Source: a virus. From it: DNA of 64,000 nt. How positions within the stretch are numbered: position 1 is the first letter of the stretch; the number at the start of each line of letters is the position of its first letter. Below the pieces are notes generated by a model. That model had not been told where the DNA came from. It searched no databases and saw only the letters and a list, made by a program, of their open reading frames with translations. Positions 49,453 through 59,341 of this stretch are shown in pieces. Location: positions 1 through 64,000 of the IMG/VR virus record IMGVR_UViG_3300032050_000019, one strand, 5' to 3'. The position numbers were made by a program, and so were the translations under genes.

Positions 49453-51969
49453 ATGAATAGTCAGAATATTTTAAAATATTACGGGTCTAAATTAGACGTT
49501 AAATTAGATACCTCAGAATTATATGATTACGAACTATCAAAAGTTGACGATGATTATTATTCGGATGTATTAGATTTAGATAATTTAATTACATATACCG
49601 GATTAACAATAGATACTTCTATGAATCAATTTGGTTGCGTTAGAGATAATGTAATTCTAATTGAATATGATAACAGAATCAATGATTTGTCTTACCCATA
49701 TTCGGGATATAGTATTTTTTTAAATTACAATGATTTTGTTAATCATTTTGGTAACACATATTCAAATACAATATTGAATAACCATGTTTACACTTATACA
49801 AATCCAGACGGAGAAACTCATTATTTTATTATTTCTGCATTTACTGAAAGTATACAATTGAATTTAAATGCTCAAATTACCCCCGGTTCAATAGTTTTAA
49901 ATTATTATTTGAATAGTAATCAACCGGTACAAGACAACATTACAGTCAATTTTACACACAAACTAAACACAACAGGTGATACAATAGAAATTATTACAGG
50001 AATAACAATAAACGCTGGTGAAAGTAGTTCTAATTTAACAATCACTTTAGATGAGTCTTTTGATATCCTTACTCAAGAAAATGTATTTGAGGATATCGTT
50101 TTACCATCAAATATCCCATACACAGGATTTAAAATAGAACCTGATGTGGTATTTATTGAACCAACACCGACACCTACACCAACACCTACACCAACACCTA
50201 CACCAACACCGACCATTACTCCGACACCTACATCAAGCCCAACACCAACTATTACACCAACACCGACACCAACTAACACCCCTGAACCACCAGAACCAAC
50301 ACCTGAACCAGTTGCTCCTCAAGTACTATATAGAATTGATGTAAATAACTCATCATCATATTCAGGTACAGGTAACACAATTACTGATTTGGCGTTTTCA
50401 GCAACAACCACAATTTATAATAATCCAACTTATTCAAGTGATTATTGTGTCGATTATTTGGAATTTAATGGTACTTCTAATTACGGTTTTGTTAATAATA
50501 TTTCACAATCATTTGTAAGTAATAAATTATCTGTATTTACATGGGTTTATCCGATATCAAATGGAATAGTCCTTAATGAGATGTCTGGTGGACTTTCAGG
50601 TGATTGGCATTTATCAATAATAGAATTAGTTAGTGGTTATTTCCACTTTGGTCTGTGGAATGGTTCAAGTATAGATTTTGTTGCAAATCCTAAACCTGTT
50701 CAATTTAATAGATGGTACTATGTTGGTTTTACATATGACGGAACGGAAATAGTTGCATATGTCGATGCAATTGAAGTTAATAGAACATTTGTTAATAGAA
50801 TTGCTCCTCCAAATTATCAATTAGGTATAGGATTACTTGACATAGTCAATATGGGTAATGGTGGTCCGGGTAATTTTAGAATAGGTACTATAGAAATTTG
50901 GAATCAAAACATATCTTCTGGATTGATAACCGGTAATTATAATACATATCTATCGACATACGTTTGTCCTACACCGACACCAACAAATACACCAACACCA
51001 ACGCCGACACCAACGTCAACTAATACACCAACACCAACTAATACACCAACCCCGACACCAACATCAACTAACACACCAACACCAACACCGACGCCAACTA
51101 ATACCCCAACACCGACTAATACACCTATTCCACCAACACCAACACCAACATCAACACCGGTTTCAACAAATACACCAACACCTATCCCTGCAACTGCGAC
51201 ACCAACACCAGTTCCAACAAATACACCAACACCAACACCAGGATGTCCAACAGATTTGATTAGATTTAATTATGACGCAACGGGTGACGCATCAATTACT
51301 GGTCTTTTAGGTCCAAATTCTTTTATTAACTCATTTATAACTGGTTCTTTCCCTCTTGATAGTACAACAACATTAATTGAAGCAACTCGTAATAATGAAG
51401 AAGGTGATGAGAATTTGATTATTAGTTATGTGGGAGATAGTACTCTTGATAAATCAGTTAATATCGACACAAATTGTGGTAGAACTGCGGAATTCCACAT
51501 ATATGCTGGTAGTTTAACGGGTTCTTTTATACTTGATAGAACACCAATACCATCCTCAGATTATTTAGTTATAACGGTTGTAAATGGTTTCCGTTTAATT
51601 CGAGATACAGGTAGATTAATAGTTTCTAATAATACAGATAGAGAGGCGAGTCCAGGTTTGGTAATAAACAACGTTGAGTTGCTGTCTGGTCTTGACGGTC
51701 CGGGTTATAGTGTTATTGATGGTTCAAATACTATACCGTTAAGTGCTAGAGATTGTCTTGTGGCGACACATACAAATAATAGTTCGAGTACTATTCTTGT
51801 TGAAATAACTAATGGTATAAAACAGGATCACACAGTTAAATTATATATAAATAGTGTTTTACAAGATTCACTTCTTGTTCAAGGAGATAGTACGAATACG
51901 TACTATTTTACTCATGATTCATTTGTGGTGGAAGACACTATAGAAATAGTTGTTGTACCTAATGTGTAA
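49453..51969 (+). CDS. Large adhesin with PT-rich linkers and LamG-like domain
   Basis: An 838-residue modular surface protein. The N-terminal domain (1-235) starts [23 protein letters not shown]-rich linker spans 237-286, then a LamG/concanavalin-like domain at about 295-505 with typical strands ([20 protein letters not shown], then [20 protein letters not shown], and [12 protein letters not shown]). A longer PT/NT linker covers 506-596. The C-terminal beta domains follow. LamG-type folds bind sugars or form passive sandwich modules. The linkers would act as flexible stalks. The gene begins the second adhesin block and has its own late-type box. Confidence 0.75.
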   Translation: MNSQNILKYYGSKLDVKLDTSELYDYELSKVDDDYYSDVLDLDNLITYTGLTIDTSMNQFGCVRDNVILIEYDNRINDLSYPYSGYSIFLNYNDFVNHFGNTYSNTILNNHVYTYTNPDGETHYFIISAFTESIQLNLNAQITPGSIVLNYYLNSNQPVQDNITVNFTHKLNTTGDTIEIITGITINAGESSSNLTITLDESFDILTQENVFEDIVLPSNIPYTGFKIEPDVVFIEPTPTPTPTPTPTPTPTPTITPTPTSSPTPTITPTPTPTNTPEPPEPTPEPVAPQVLYRIDVNNSSSYSGTGNTITDLAFSATTTIYNNPTYSSDYCVDYLEFNGTSNYGFVNNISQSFVSNKLSVFTWVYPISNGIVLNEMSGGLSGDWHLSIIELVSGYFHFGLWNGSSIDFVANPKPVQFNRWYYVGFTYDGTEIVAYVDAIEVNRTFVNRIAPPNYQLGIGLLDIVNMGNGGPGNFRIGTIEIWNQNISSGLITGNYNTYLSTYVCPTPTPTNTPTPTPTPTSTNTPTPTNTPTPTPTSTNTPTPTPTPTNTPTPTNTPIPPTPTPTSTPVSTNTPTPIPATATPTPVPTNTPTPTPGCPTDLIRFNYDATGDASITGLLGPNSFINSFITGSFPLDSTTTLIEATRNNEEGDENLIISYVGDSTLDKSVNIDTNCGRTAEFHIYAGSLTGSFILDRTPIPSSDYLVITVVNGFRLIRDTGRLIVSNNTDREASPGLVINNVELLSGLDGPGYSVIDGSNTIPLSARDCLVATHTNNSSSTILVEITNGIKQDHTVKLYINSVLQDSLLVQGDSTNTYYFTHDSFVVEDTIEIVVVPNV
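50161..50310 (+). repeat. Low-complexity CCAACACC-type repeat (PT linker 1)
   Basis: Short 6- and 12-base units encode Pro-Thr. The array is in frame throughout and could slip in multiples of 6 without breaking the gene. Confidence 0.75.
50968..51240 (+). repeat. Low-complexity CCAACACC-type repeat (PT/NT linker 2)
   Basis: About 270 bases of Pro-Thr, Asn-Thr and Ser-Thr codons in irregular 6-, 12- and 18-base periods, between the LamG-like domain and the C-terminal domains. Confidence 0.75.
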
Positions 51970-51984
51970 ATCTAATTAAAATAC

Positions 51985-51992
51985 TATTTATA
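51985..51992 (+). promoter_or_regulatory. Putative late promoter box TATTTATA
   Basis: Perfect octamer, 12 nt before ATG 52005. Confidence 0.5.
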
Positions 51993-52004
51993 TAGAAAAG
52001 ATAA

Positions 52005-53048
52005 ATGTCAATTGATTTACAAATTCCTGTATCTGATTTATCCTCCGAAATTATTAATTGTGTCGGAAAATTAGAAAGTTCAGATAATTGTTGTGACCAA
52101 GCACCAAGTTTACAAAATAAACCTTGGGCATATAAATTTGACACAGGAAGTGGTATCGATAATTGTTCACCAATATTTTCAAGTAGACATGAAAAAGGTT
52201 GGAGTTTGGAATTTGTTTTTAATAAAAATGGGTTGGATTGGTCCGATGGTAGTGTATTTTATTATATAGGTACAAGAGGTGAAGATGATCCACAAAAATA
52301 CGCCGATAATAATTTATCTTTTCAATTTACTTCAGATGGTAGAATCAGATGGGTTACAATAAGATATTCAGGTGATACAACAAATTGTGATTCGGGTTAC
52401 ACTAGAAATTATTATGTTTCAAGTGGTCAGACACCTACACTCCACATTTGTGAAGAAACTAAAGATTTTCACGTTGCAATAGTTTTTGATAGGTACAAAT
52501 ATTATACTGATTGTGATTTATTAAATGAAGGTGGTGTCAATGATTTAATTACCGGGTCAACAGTATTAAACCCATATGATGTCTTAACCGGAGCTACACC
52601 AATTTATGAAGAAACTCAAATACTAAACCCAAGATGGGATGAAGAAAGAGATAGAAGATTAGGTGTTCTAAAAATATATCTAAATGGTAGACCAATATAT
52701 AAAATAATTAATTGGGAAGAAATTATACCAAGGGATGGTGATAGTGTTCAACCATTTATACAATCTTGGGGTGGTGGAACAGGATTAATGAACAACGTAC
52801 ACGATGGTGTTTGTTGTTTTGATATTAAAAAAATAAGATATTATACAGAACCTCTAAGTTTTGTGTATGTAAAATATAATTTTTTAATTCTTACTGAGAC
52901 ATATGATTTATGTGTTTATAACACTAATGAATGTGACTATATTGACGCGAATGGGGTTAATAATATAATAAGTTTGATAAATAATGGATTATTGGCCGAG
53001 GATGGAAAAAATTTATTAACAGAAAATGATAATCTATTGATTATTTAA
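52005..53048 (+). CDS. LamG-like virion surface protein
   Basis: A 347-residue beta-rich protein. It opens MSIDLQIPVSDLSSEIINCV and includes SRHEKGWSLEFVFNKNGLDW, FHVAIVFDRYKYYTDC, and GVLKIYLNGRPIYKIINWEE, a strand order consistent with a concanavalin/LamG-type sandwich (bulky aromatic strand, then the phrase K-I-Y-L-N-G-R). It contains many Cys for a phage cytoplasmic-assembly protein (about ten), including CCDQ and CCFD, so metal or disulfide use is possible. It follows the PT-linker adhesin and probably contributes to the same appendage. Confidence 0.65.
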   Translation: MSIDLQIPVSDLSSEIINCVGKLESSDNCCDQAPSLQNKPWAYKFDTGSGIDNCSPIFSSRHEKGWSLEFVFNKNGLDWSDGSVFYYIGTRGEDDPQKYADNNLSFQFTSDGRIRWVTIRYSGDTTNCDSGYTRNYYVSSGQTPTLHICEETKDFHVAIVFDRYKYYTDCDLLNEGGVNDLITGSTVLNPYDVLTGATPIYEETQILNPRWDEERDRRLGVLKIYLNGRPIYKIINWEEIIPRDGDSVQPFIQSWGGGTGLMNNVHDGVCCFDIKKIRYYTEPLSFVYVKYNFLILTETYDLCVYNTNECDYIDANGVNNIISLINNGLLAEDGKNLLTENDNLLII

Positions 53049-53050
53049 AA

Positions 53051-53058
53051 TATTTATG
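53051..53058 (+). promoter_or_regulatory. Putative late promoter box variant TATTTATG, 3 nt before ATG 53062
   Basis: The box is followed by TAA and then ATG. The upstream stop codon is within a few bases. Confidence 0.4.
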
Positions 53059-53061
53059 TAA

Positions 53062-53430
53062 ATGTCAGGTATAAAAATATCACTACTTCCAAATTTAACG
53101 ACTCCAAGTTTAACCGGCGTAACCGCTATTGTTCAAAATGGTGTTACATATAAAGTAACATTTGATTATTTACGTAATTTGTTGACCCCATTTATATATA
53201 ATCAAACAAGAACAGGTTATACAAGTACAATTGAAGAATATCAAGTAATATATAATCATTCTAATTTAACTGTAAACCAAAATACTGTATTTATTATAGA
53301 ACAAAATGCTGAATATTTTGTGCAAGGTAATTTAACTAATAATGATTCGATTATTGTTGATGGTACACTTAAAATTGGTGGAGCACTAATAAATAATGGG
53401 TCTATAACAGGTTCAGGAATAATAATTTAA
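53062..53430 (+). CDS. Small fibre-type protein
   Basis: A 122-residue protein. The N-terminal 40 residues (IKISLLPNLTTPSLTGVTAI, then VTYKVTFDYLRNLL) form a motif widespread at the N-terminus of phage fibres, probably for attachment. The remainder is a short beta-helix-like run of Asn/Ile strands (FIIEQNAEYFVQGNLTNNDS, then IIVDGTLKIGGALINNGS), as in pectate-lyase-like fibre tips. The same N-terminal motif recurs in the gene at 54969. A minor fibre or spike component is likely. Confidence 0.65.
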   Translation: MSGIKISLLPNLTTPSLTGVTAIVQNGVTYKVTFDYLRNLLTPFIYNQTRTGYTSTIEEYQVIYNHSNLTVNQNTVFIIEQNAEYFVQGNLTNNDSIIVDGTLKIGGALINNGSITGSGIII

Positions 53431-53442
53431 AAAATAAATAAA

Positions 53443-54906
53443 ATGCCAAGTTACATACAATTACAAAAACAAAATAAAAACAATATTCCGACATCAAGTG
53501 GTAATACGTATAACCTATTCGTAGATTCAAGTGACGGGTTTTTTAAATTTAAAAATGATTCAGGTAATACATTTAATCTTTCAAACGACTATGAAAGTGT
53601 TACTTATTCTGAATTAGTCAGTAAAATAACAGGTAAAACGCTTACCGCTGGTAAATCATATTTAATAACCAACTATAAAACGTGTTACGATCAACCAGAT
53701 TTTTTAATTAATGGTCAACCTGTTACTGGTAATACAACTTATAAACAAGGACCTATTGAACCAATTATTGTTTTTGCTTTAAGTGCAAATACAATTAGTT
53801 CAGACGGATATCAACCTAAATACCCTAAAGACAAAATCAAATATGACTATACTTTCAGTACTACTGAAAAAACGGGTGGTCAGGCGTTTGGAAGAATTAT
53901 AGAAAGAATTGATGAATATAACAACAGAACAGATTATGACCATAGAAACATATACTTTAAAAGATATGAATCTTATTCATATAAATTAAGTGATATATTA
54001 CCTGGTACAATACAAGTACAATCAAATGGTGTGGTTGTTGGTAATACCGGTACAACTTTTTCTTCATCATTAACTGTTGGAGACGTAATTGCAATACCAA
54101 GTATGGGTAACAAGTATTTTGAAGTATTGACTATTTCCGGTTCTTCAGGTATGACTATTACCGGATTAAGTATTACGACCATAGGTTCAGGTACAACTTA
54201 TTACTCAACTATTAATGATGGGTTTGTTAGTCATAAAAGAAACAACATATCACTAACAAGTGAAGAATACACAACTTTTAATCTGACCGGGGTTTCACCA
54301 ACAGGATTAACAATTTTTAATAATTACATTGGAGACTATAGTATATATCATTTATATGATAGTGTAGGAAATTTCATATTACCTAATAATGTTTTTAAAG
54401 GTAATTTTGATTACTATCAAAATACTTTTGGTAACGTTTGCTACAACAACACTTTTGATAATCATTCTTATAGCAACAGTGTAGGTGATTATTTTAGAAA
54501 TAATATAACAAACGATAATTTTGAAGACAATTTTATAGGTAACTTATTTGAAGATAATTACATTACATCAAATTTTAGAAAAAATCAAATAGGTTATGAA
54601 TTTGCTCGTAACACAATTTTATCTAATAATTTTAATGATAGTATCGTAAAAAATTCATTTACCGATAATACCATCATATCCGATTTTTATGATAATAATA
54701 TTGTTGCAAATAGTTTTCAAAATAATATAATTCGTACTGATTTTCAATTAAACAATGTTTTATGTCAGTTAAATAATACTACTTTTACAGGTTCGATTAG
54801 CGTGTCAGGTAGTTTTAATAAAAATATTTTACAAGATACCGATGGAAATAATAAATTATTTTTCATTTCTGGTAACACCTTAATAATAACGGGTATCACT
54901 AATTAA
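53443..54906 (+). CDS. Tailspike-like protein with Asn/Phe beta-helix repeats
   Basis: A 487-residue protein. The N-terminal half has fibre features (SGNTYNLFVDSSDGFFKFKN, then YDHRNIYFKRYESYSYKLSD). From about residue 300 to 455 a five- to ten-residue cycle repeats: NNVFKGNFDYYQNTFGNVCY, NNTFDNHSYSNSV, DNFEDNFIGNLFEDNYI and so on. Phe/Ile alternate inside and Asn stacks outside, the look of a right-handed beta-helix with asparagine ladders. No catalytic residues were recognised, so depolymerase activity is possible but not shown. It is part of the second adhesin block. Confidence 0.65.
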   Translation: MPSYIQLQKQNKNNIPTSSGNTYNLFVDSSDGFFKFKNDSGNTFNLSNDYESVTYSELVSKITGKTLTAGKSYLITNYKTCYDQPDFLINGQPVTGNTTYKQGPIEPIIVFALSANTISSDGYQPKYPKDKIKYDYTFSTTEKTGGQAFGRIIERIDEYNNRTDYDHRNIYFKRYESYSYKLSDILPGTIQVQSNGVVVGNTGTTFSSSLTVGDVIAIPSMGNKYFEVLTISGSSGMTITGLSITTIGSGTTYYSTINDGFVSHKRNNISLTSEEYTTFNLTGVSPTGLTIFNNYIGDYSIYHLYDSVGNFILPNNVFKGNFDYYQNTFGNVCYNNTFDNHSYSNSVGDYFRNNITNDNFEDNFIGNLFEDNYITSNFRKNQIGYEFARNTILSNNFNDSIVKNSFTDNTIISDFYDNNIVANSFQNNIIRTDFQLNNVLCQLNNTTFTGSISVSGSFNKNILQDTDGNNKLFFISGNTLIITGITN

Positions 54907-54945
54907 AATTTTTTAAAATAAAAAGAATAATTTGAAATAACCAAA

Positions 54946-54953
54946 TATTTATA
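54946..54953 (+). promoter_or_regulatory. Putative late promoter box TATTTATA
   Basis: Perfect octamer, 15 nt before ATG 54969. Confidence 0.5.
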
Positions 54954-54968
54954 ATAAAATAATTTACA

Positions 54969-55685
54969 ATGAATAGTATTAAAATCACAGATTTAGACAA
55001 TTTAGCTAACCCCTCATTATCCACAACAACAGTTGTAGTTGATAATGATACAATTTATCAATGCTCAATACAAACTATTGCAGATACAATACAGTTTAGT
55101 GGTTCTAGTACACTATATAGTAGTGACGATAGTTTGACCGGTAATAGAACGGTAAATTTCGCAGGATATGATTTAACTTTTAATGGTACAACTGCAACTA
55201 CTTTTACTGTAGACAGTGTGATGGATGTTACCGGTGATTTAAACGTTACAGGAACAGTTACCGCAACCGATTTTTCTGGTGACGGTAGTAATATTACAGA
55301 TGTACCCGGTGCAACATTATTTACAACGACTGGAATAACAATTACTAGTGGACAAACAGCACTATTGGCAACAACACCTCAAACAATTTTGGCGGCACCT
55401 GGTGCTAATAAATTAGTTGTGGTTGATTCAGTAATTCTGAAAACTTCTTCTGGTACTGCGTATACAGGTGGTACTCAAGTTACGATTGGTTATAGTGGTG
55501 GTAGTCAAAACATTGTTACTTCAACTAATGGACCTTTAGGTTTAGCGTCAAAAACACTCGTATATTATCCTACATCACTTACAGGATTAACTAACGAAAA
55601 TATAGCAATAACAGCAGCAAGTAATGCTTCAGGTGGTACATTATCAATGCAAGTATACCTTTCGTACCATACAGTTTCACTATAA
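54969..55685 (+). CDS. Fibre-type structural protein
   Basis: A 238-residue protein with an N-terminal attachment-like motif (IKITDLDNLANPSLSTTTVV, then YQCSIQTIADTIQF) similar to the gene at 53062. A middle region resembles fibre repeats (GTVTATDFSGDGSNITDVPG). The C-terminal domain is beta-rich (VVVDSVILKTSSGTAYTGGT, then LSMQVYLSYHTVSL). This fits a short fibre or collar appendage. A strong terminator follows, closing the second adhesin block. Confidence 0.65.
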   Translation: MNSIKITDLDNLANPSLSTTTVVVDNDTIYQCSIQTIADTIQFSGSSTLYSSDDSLTGNRTVNFAGYDLTFNGTTATTFTVDSVMDVTGDLNVTGTVTATDFSGDGSNITDVPGATLFTTTGITITSGQTALLATTPQTILAAPGANKLVVVDSVILKTSSGTAYTGGTQVTIGYSGGSQNIVTSTNGPLGLASKTLVYYPTSLTGLTNENIAITAASNASGGTLSMQVYLSYHTVSL

Positions 55686-55702
55686 TTTTTAAATTTTAAT
55701 AA

Positions 55703-55734
55703 TAAATCCCTTCTAAACGAAGGGATTTTTTTTT
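55703..55734 (+). terminator. Intrinsic terminator after the second adhesin block
   Basis: The stem AAATCCCTTC / GAAGGGATTT with a 5-base loop (TAAAC) and an extended T-run. Confidence 0.9.
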
Positions 55735-55739
55735 CGATA

Positions 55740-55747
55740 TATTTATT
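55740..55747 (+). promoter_or_regulatory. Putative late promoter box variant TATTTATT, 3 nt before ATG 55751
   Basis: Follows the terminator directly, with GAT between box and ATG. The terminator-box-ATG arrangement is the same as at the terminase gene. Confidence 0.45.
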
Positions 55748-55750
55748 GAT

Positions 55751-55987
55751 ATGAATAAGTTACCTTTAATACCAATAGATAAAGCAAATCACTTTGTTTA
55801 CGGTGTAATTATTTACACATTATTTAACTTAGTATTTCATCCATTGATTTCATTAATTTTTTTAATGGTTATTTCAATAGGAAAAGAAGTGTATGATTAT
55901 TTGTCCGACACCGGTACTCCGGATTATAAAGATGCATTATGGACTCTCATGGGGGGAAATATTGTCTTTTTAAATCATTTTTTATAA
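55751..55987 (+). CDS. Small membrane protein
   Basis: A 78-residue protein with a polar start (MNKLPLIPIDKANHFVYGVI) and two hydrophobic helices at about 14-26 and 28-44 (HPLISLIFLMVISIGKEVYD). A conserved-looking GTPDYKDALWTLMGGNIVF follows. The DKANHFVYG...GKE.YD....GTPDYKDALW.L.GG layout recurs in small phage membrane proteins. Its relation to lysis or membrane modification is not established. Nearest neighbours are structural genes, and no endolysin is adjacent. It may be a holin-like or VanZ/YfiM-type protein. Confidence 0.6.
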   Translation: MNKLPLIPIDKANHFVYGVIIYTLFNLVFHPLISLIFLMVISIGKEVYDYLSDTGTPDYKDALWTLMGGNIVFLNHFL

Positions 55988-55988
55988 T

Positions 55989-56357
55989 ATGGAATTTTTT
56001 ATAAGAAAAGGCGCAACAGACCCGATATTAAAATTAAGATTAATTGACGATGGTAAAAACGATAAATCATCTTTTAATGATTTATTGGAAAATTCTGAAA
56101 TAACGTTTGAAATGTCAGAAGTTTCAACTGGTGACCCTATTATATTTGATGGTCAATGTAATTTGGTATTAAGAACAAAAAAATACAATCAAACAACAGA
56201 TGAATATTATATTACATATAGATTCACCGAAGAACAAACTTCTCAAGTAGGTAGGTTTGAGGGTACGGTTACCATACAATTTTTAGATACCGATTTGAAT
56301 CCCACAAACAAATTAATAGTTCCAATCAGAGAAAAACTTTACATCAATATTTTTTAA
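55989..56357 (+). CDS. Hypothetical protein, BppU-N-like fold pattern
   Basis: A 122-residue beta protein starting 1 nt after the previous stop. The opening MEFFIRKGATDPILKLRLID, then ITFEMSEVSTGDPIIFDGQC, then RFEGTVTIQFLDTDLN and IVPIREKLYINIF, follows the order of the N-terminal domain of phage upper-baseplate (BppU-like) proteins, which begins with F-x-x-R-x-G-D-T-x-P. It may be a stand-alone adapter linking an appendage to the baseplate. This is a pattern impression, without alignment. Confidence 0.5.
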   Translation: MEFFIRKGATDPILKLRLIDDGKNDKSSFNDLLENSEITFEMSEVSTGDPIIFDGQCNLVLRTKKYNQTTDEYYITYRFTEEQTSQVGRFEGTVTIQFLDTDLNPTNKLIVPIREKLYINIF

Positions 56358-56443
56358 TCTCGAACTTTTTTGTTATAATTATTGGAATACAAGACAAACT
56401 ACTGATTTACAGTAAGCTAATAGGTCAACCAAATTTATAACAC

Positions 56444-59341
56444 ATGAAAGAAATTATTTCTCAGGAAGTCATTGAGAGCTTCTTGAACGGCGCAGATTCC
56501 GAAGAATTCATTGTTGGCGTTGAATACGATTACCAACAAAATAAAATTTACAAAATCATACAGGACCCTGAACAGGGTAAGATAATCAAAGAAGATAGTT
56601 TCATTCCGTTTCTTTGGGTTGGGGACTTAACTGGTCTTAATTTTTACAATAATAGTAAGACACTTCAAAAACAAAAAATGGTTGAATATGGTATTCTAAT
56701 TGAAAAATTAGAGACCCATGGTAATGAAAGATTATCAAATGGTTTAAACTTTTTAGTAAAAAGTATAAAAGGATATACTGAACTAATTAGTTTTTTCAGA
56801 CAAGGTGGTATAAATCCTTGGGATGAAAAATATAAACCATATTTTATAACATTATCTCCGGTAGAACAATATCTTATTCAAAAGAAAAAAAGACTGTTCA
56901 AAGGTATTGATGATTATTCTGGTGTTCACAGATTTGTGTTTGACATTGAGACCACCGGTTTAAATCCTGAAACAGATAAAATCATACTAATTGGGATGAA
57001 AGATAATAGGGGATTTCAAAGGACATTAAGTGCGTTTGGTGATGATGGTGAGAAAAAATGTATTGAGGAATTCTTTAATACAATAAGAGAATTAAAACCA
57101 ACAATTATTGCAGGATATAATTCAGCGTCATTTGACTTTCCATTTATACTTAAAAGAGGTGAAATTTTAGGTGTTGATATTAAAGGGTTGACTCAAATTT
57201 TTACTTTAGAAGGTATAAAACAAAAAGAAGGTCTTTTAAAGTTGGCAAATGAAATTGAACCGTATACTCAACATGTTATATGGGGTTTCAATATTGTGGA
57301 CATTGCTCACTCTGTTCGTAGAGCACAGGCAATTAATTCAGAAATTAAATCATGGAGTCTTAAATACATAACAAAGTATTTGGAAAAAGAAAAACCAAAT
57401 CGTGTGTATGTTGAGGGTAATAAAATTTCTAAAATTTATTTAGAGAATGAAAGTTACTATGTCAATCCTAAGACAGGTAATTATAAGAAAATTGGTGAAC
57501 CGGGTACAGAAAACTTATTAGAAAAATATCCGGGTAAATTTGAGATATGGGTTGGTTCTAAAATTGTTGAACAATATCTCGATGATGATTTGTATGAGAC
57601 ATTAGTTGTTGATGATTCTTTTAGTCAATCTACTTTTCTATTGTCAAAATTAGTACCAACAACATATGAAAGAATATCTACTATGGGTACTGCGACCTTA
57701 TGGAAGATAATAATGTTAGCATGGTCTTACGAAAATAATTTGGCAATTCCCGCTAAAGATGAAAGACGAGCAATCACTGGAGGGTTATCAAGATTACTGA
57801 GTGTAGGGTATTCTAAAAACATCGTTAAATTTGACTACGCTTCACTATACCCATCAATTCAATTGGTGTACGATGTATTCCCTGATTGTGATGTTATGGG
57901 TGTACAAAAATCAATGTTAAAATATTTCAGAAACATTCGTATTCAATATAAAAGATTGGCAGGTGAATTAAAAGACAAAGACCCTGTATTGGCGGAAATG
58001 TACGATAGAAAACAGTTACCAATTAAAATATTCATCAACGCTTATTTCGGTTCATTATCTGCACCTCAAGTATTTCCATGGGGTGATATGAATATGGGTG
58101 AAACAATTACATGTGTGGGTAGACAATGTCTTCGTATGATGATTATGTTCTTTATGAAGAAAGGTTATAAACCACTTGTAATGGATACTGATGGTGTCAA
58201 CTTTGAAACACCCATTGATGTTGAATCGCACATTTATATTGGTAAGGGATTAAACGAATTAGTTGAAGAAGGTAAAGAATATAAAGGTATTGAAGCAGAC
58301 ACTGCAGAGTTTAATGATGTTTTTATGAGGAACGAAATGGGTTTGGATATTGATTATATTGCTCCCGTTTGTATTAATGTCTCAAGAAAAAATTATATCA
58401 TTAAACTATTAAAGAAAGGAAAAGAAAAAATAAAACTTACTGGTAACACAATCAAATCCAAGAAATTACAACAGTATGTTGTCGAGTTTTTAGATGAAGG
58501 ATTAAAACATCTGTTAAATGGTGACGGGGTTTCTTTTATTGAGTTATATTATTCTTATGTTGATAAGATATACAATAAACAAATTCCTTTATCTAAAATC
58601 GCCAACAAATCAAGAGTAAAACAATCTGTAGAAGAATATAGAAAATACATCAAGAAAACAACTAAAGCCGGTATCTTAATGTCAAGACAAGCTCACATGG
58701 AATTAGTTTTACTTAATGACTATCCTGCAACATTAGGTGAAACAATTTATTATGTAAATAACGGTACAAAGAAAACTTCTGGTGACGTTCAAAAAATAAC
58801 TAAACCAACTAAGAAACAAAAAGAAGAGTATGAGTTAAAACATGGTGAACCGATGCCGAGTGATTATTTGGAAATTAACTGTTACATGATTCCTGAAAGA
58901 GATATTCAAAATAATCCTGAACTAACAGGTGATTACAATGTTGCTCGTTATTTAAATAATTTCAATAAAAGAATTGAACCACTATTGGTTGTTTTTAAAC
59001 CTGAAATCAGGGACGATATTTTAATTGAGGATCCGGCTAACAGACAATACTTTACGAAACTTCAATGTGAACTTGTAAGTGGGTTTCCTCTAAAAGAATC
59101 TGGTCAAGATAATTTTAATGAAGTAATGACATTATCAGATAGTGAAGTAATGTTTTGGAATAGAGTAAATAGAGACCCGTTCTTTATGTATGTTGAGGAG
59201 AGTTTAAGTAACGTAGACAGTTATTGGGTGGAACACAATAGAAAAGTCGTTTCTATGATTGAGTCAAGTACTGTGAGTAATGAAGATGAAATTATTGAAA
59301 CAAATGGCAATGATTTTGCGTATCACGCGAATCACCTTTAA
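56444..59341 (+). CDS. gp43: DNA polymerase, family B, gp43-like
   Basis: A 965-residue replicative polymerase. Exonuclease motifs are VFDIETTG (165-172; D167, E169), a middle motif NSASFDFPFIL (226-236; D231) and EQYLDDDLYETL (376-387) with Y378 and D382. Polymerase motif A is VKFDYASLYPSIQL (461-474), motif B is KIFINAYFGSLS (528-539) and motif C is VMDTDGVNF (579-587). All catalytic acids are present, so proofreading and synthesis should work. It is slightly longer than T4 gp43 (898). The 86-base leader has no late box, consistent with early expression. Its stop overlaps the convergent neck gene by 4 nt. Confidence 0.95.
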   Translation: MKEIISQEVIESFLNGADSEEFIVGVEYDYQQNKIYKIIQDPEQGKIIKEDSFIPFLWVGDLTGLNFYNNSKTLQKQKMVEYGILIEKLETHGNERLSNGLNFLVKSIKGYTELISFFRQGGINPWDEKYKPYFITLSPVEQYLIQKKKRLFKGIDDYSGVHRFVFDIETTGLNPETDKIILIGMKDNRGFQRTLSAFGDDGEKKCIEEFFNTIRELKPTIIAGYNSASFDFPFILKRGEILGVDIKGLTQIFTLEGIKQKEGLLKLANEIEPYTQHVIWGFNIVDIAHSVRRAQAINSEIKSWSLKYITKYLEKEKPNRVYVEGNKISKIYLENESYYVNPKTGNYKKIGEPGTENLLEKYPGKFEIWVGSKIVEQYLDDDLYETLVVDDSFSQSTFLLSKLVPTTYERISTMGTATLWKIIMLAWSYENNLAIPAKDERRAITGGLSRLLSVGYSKNIVKFDYASLYPSIQLVYDVFPDCDVMGVQKSMLKYFRNIRIQYKRLAGELKDKDPVLAEMYDRKQLPIKIFINAYFGSLSAPQVFPWGDMNMGETITCVGRQCLRMMIMFFMKKGYKPLVMDTDGVNFETPIDVESHIYIGKGLNELVEEGKEYKGIEADTAEFNDVFMRNEMGLDIDYIAPVCINVSRKNYIIKLLKKGKEKIKLTGNTIKSKKLQQYVVEFLDEGLKHLLNGDGVSFIELYYSYVDKIYNKQIPLSKIANKSRVKQSVEEYRKYIKKTTKAGILMSRQAHMELVLLNDYPATLGETIYYVNNGTKKTSGDVQKITKPTKKQKEEYELKHGEPMPSDYLEINCYMIPERDIQNNPELTGDYNVARYLNNFNKRIEPLLVVFKPEIRDDILIEDPANRQYFTKLQCELVSGFPLKESGQDNFNEVMTLSDSEVMFWNRVNRDPFFMYVEESLSNVDSYWVEHNRKVVSMIESSTVSNEDEIIETNGNDFAYHANHL

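Noticed and set aside
55751-55987. Firm holin call for the 78-residue membrane protein
   Set aside because: Topology fits, but the conserved polar GTPDYKDALW end is not a holin signature and no endolysin is nearby.
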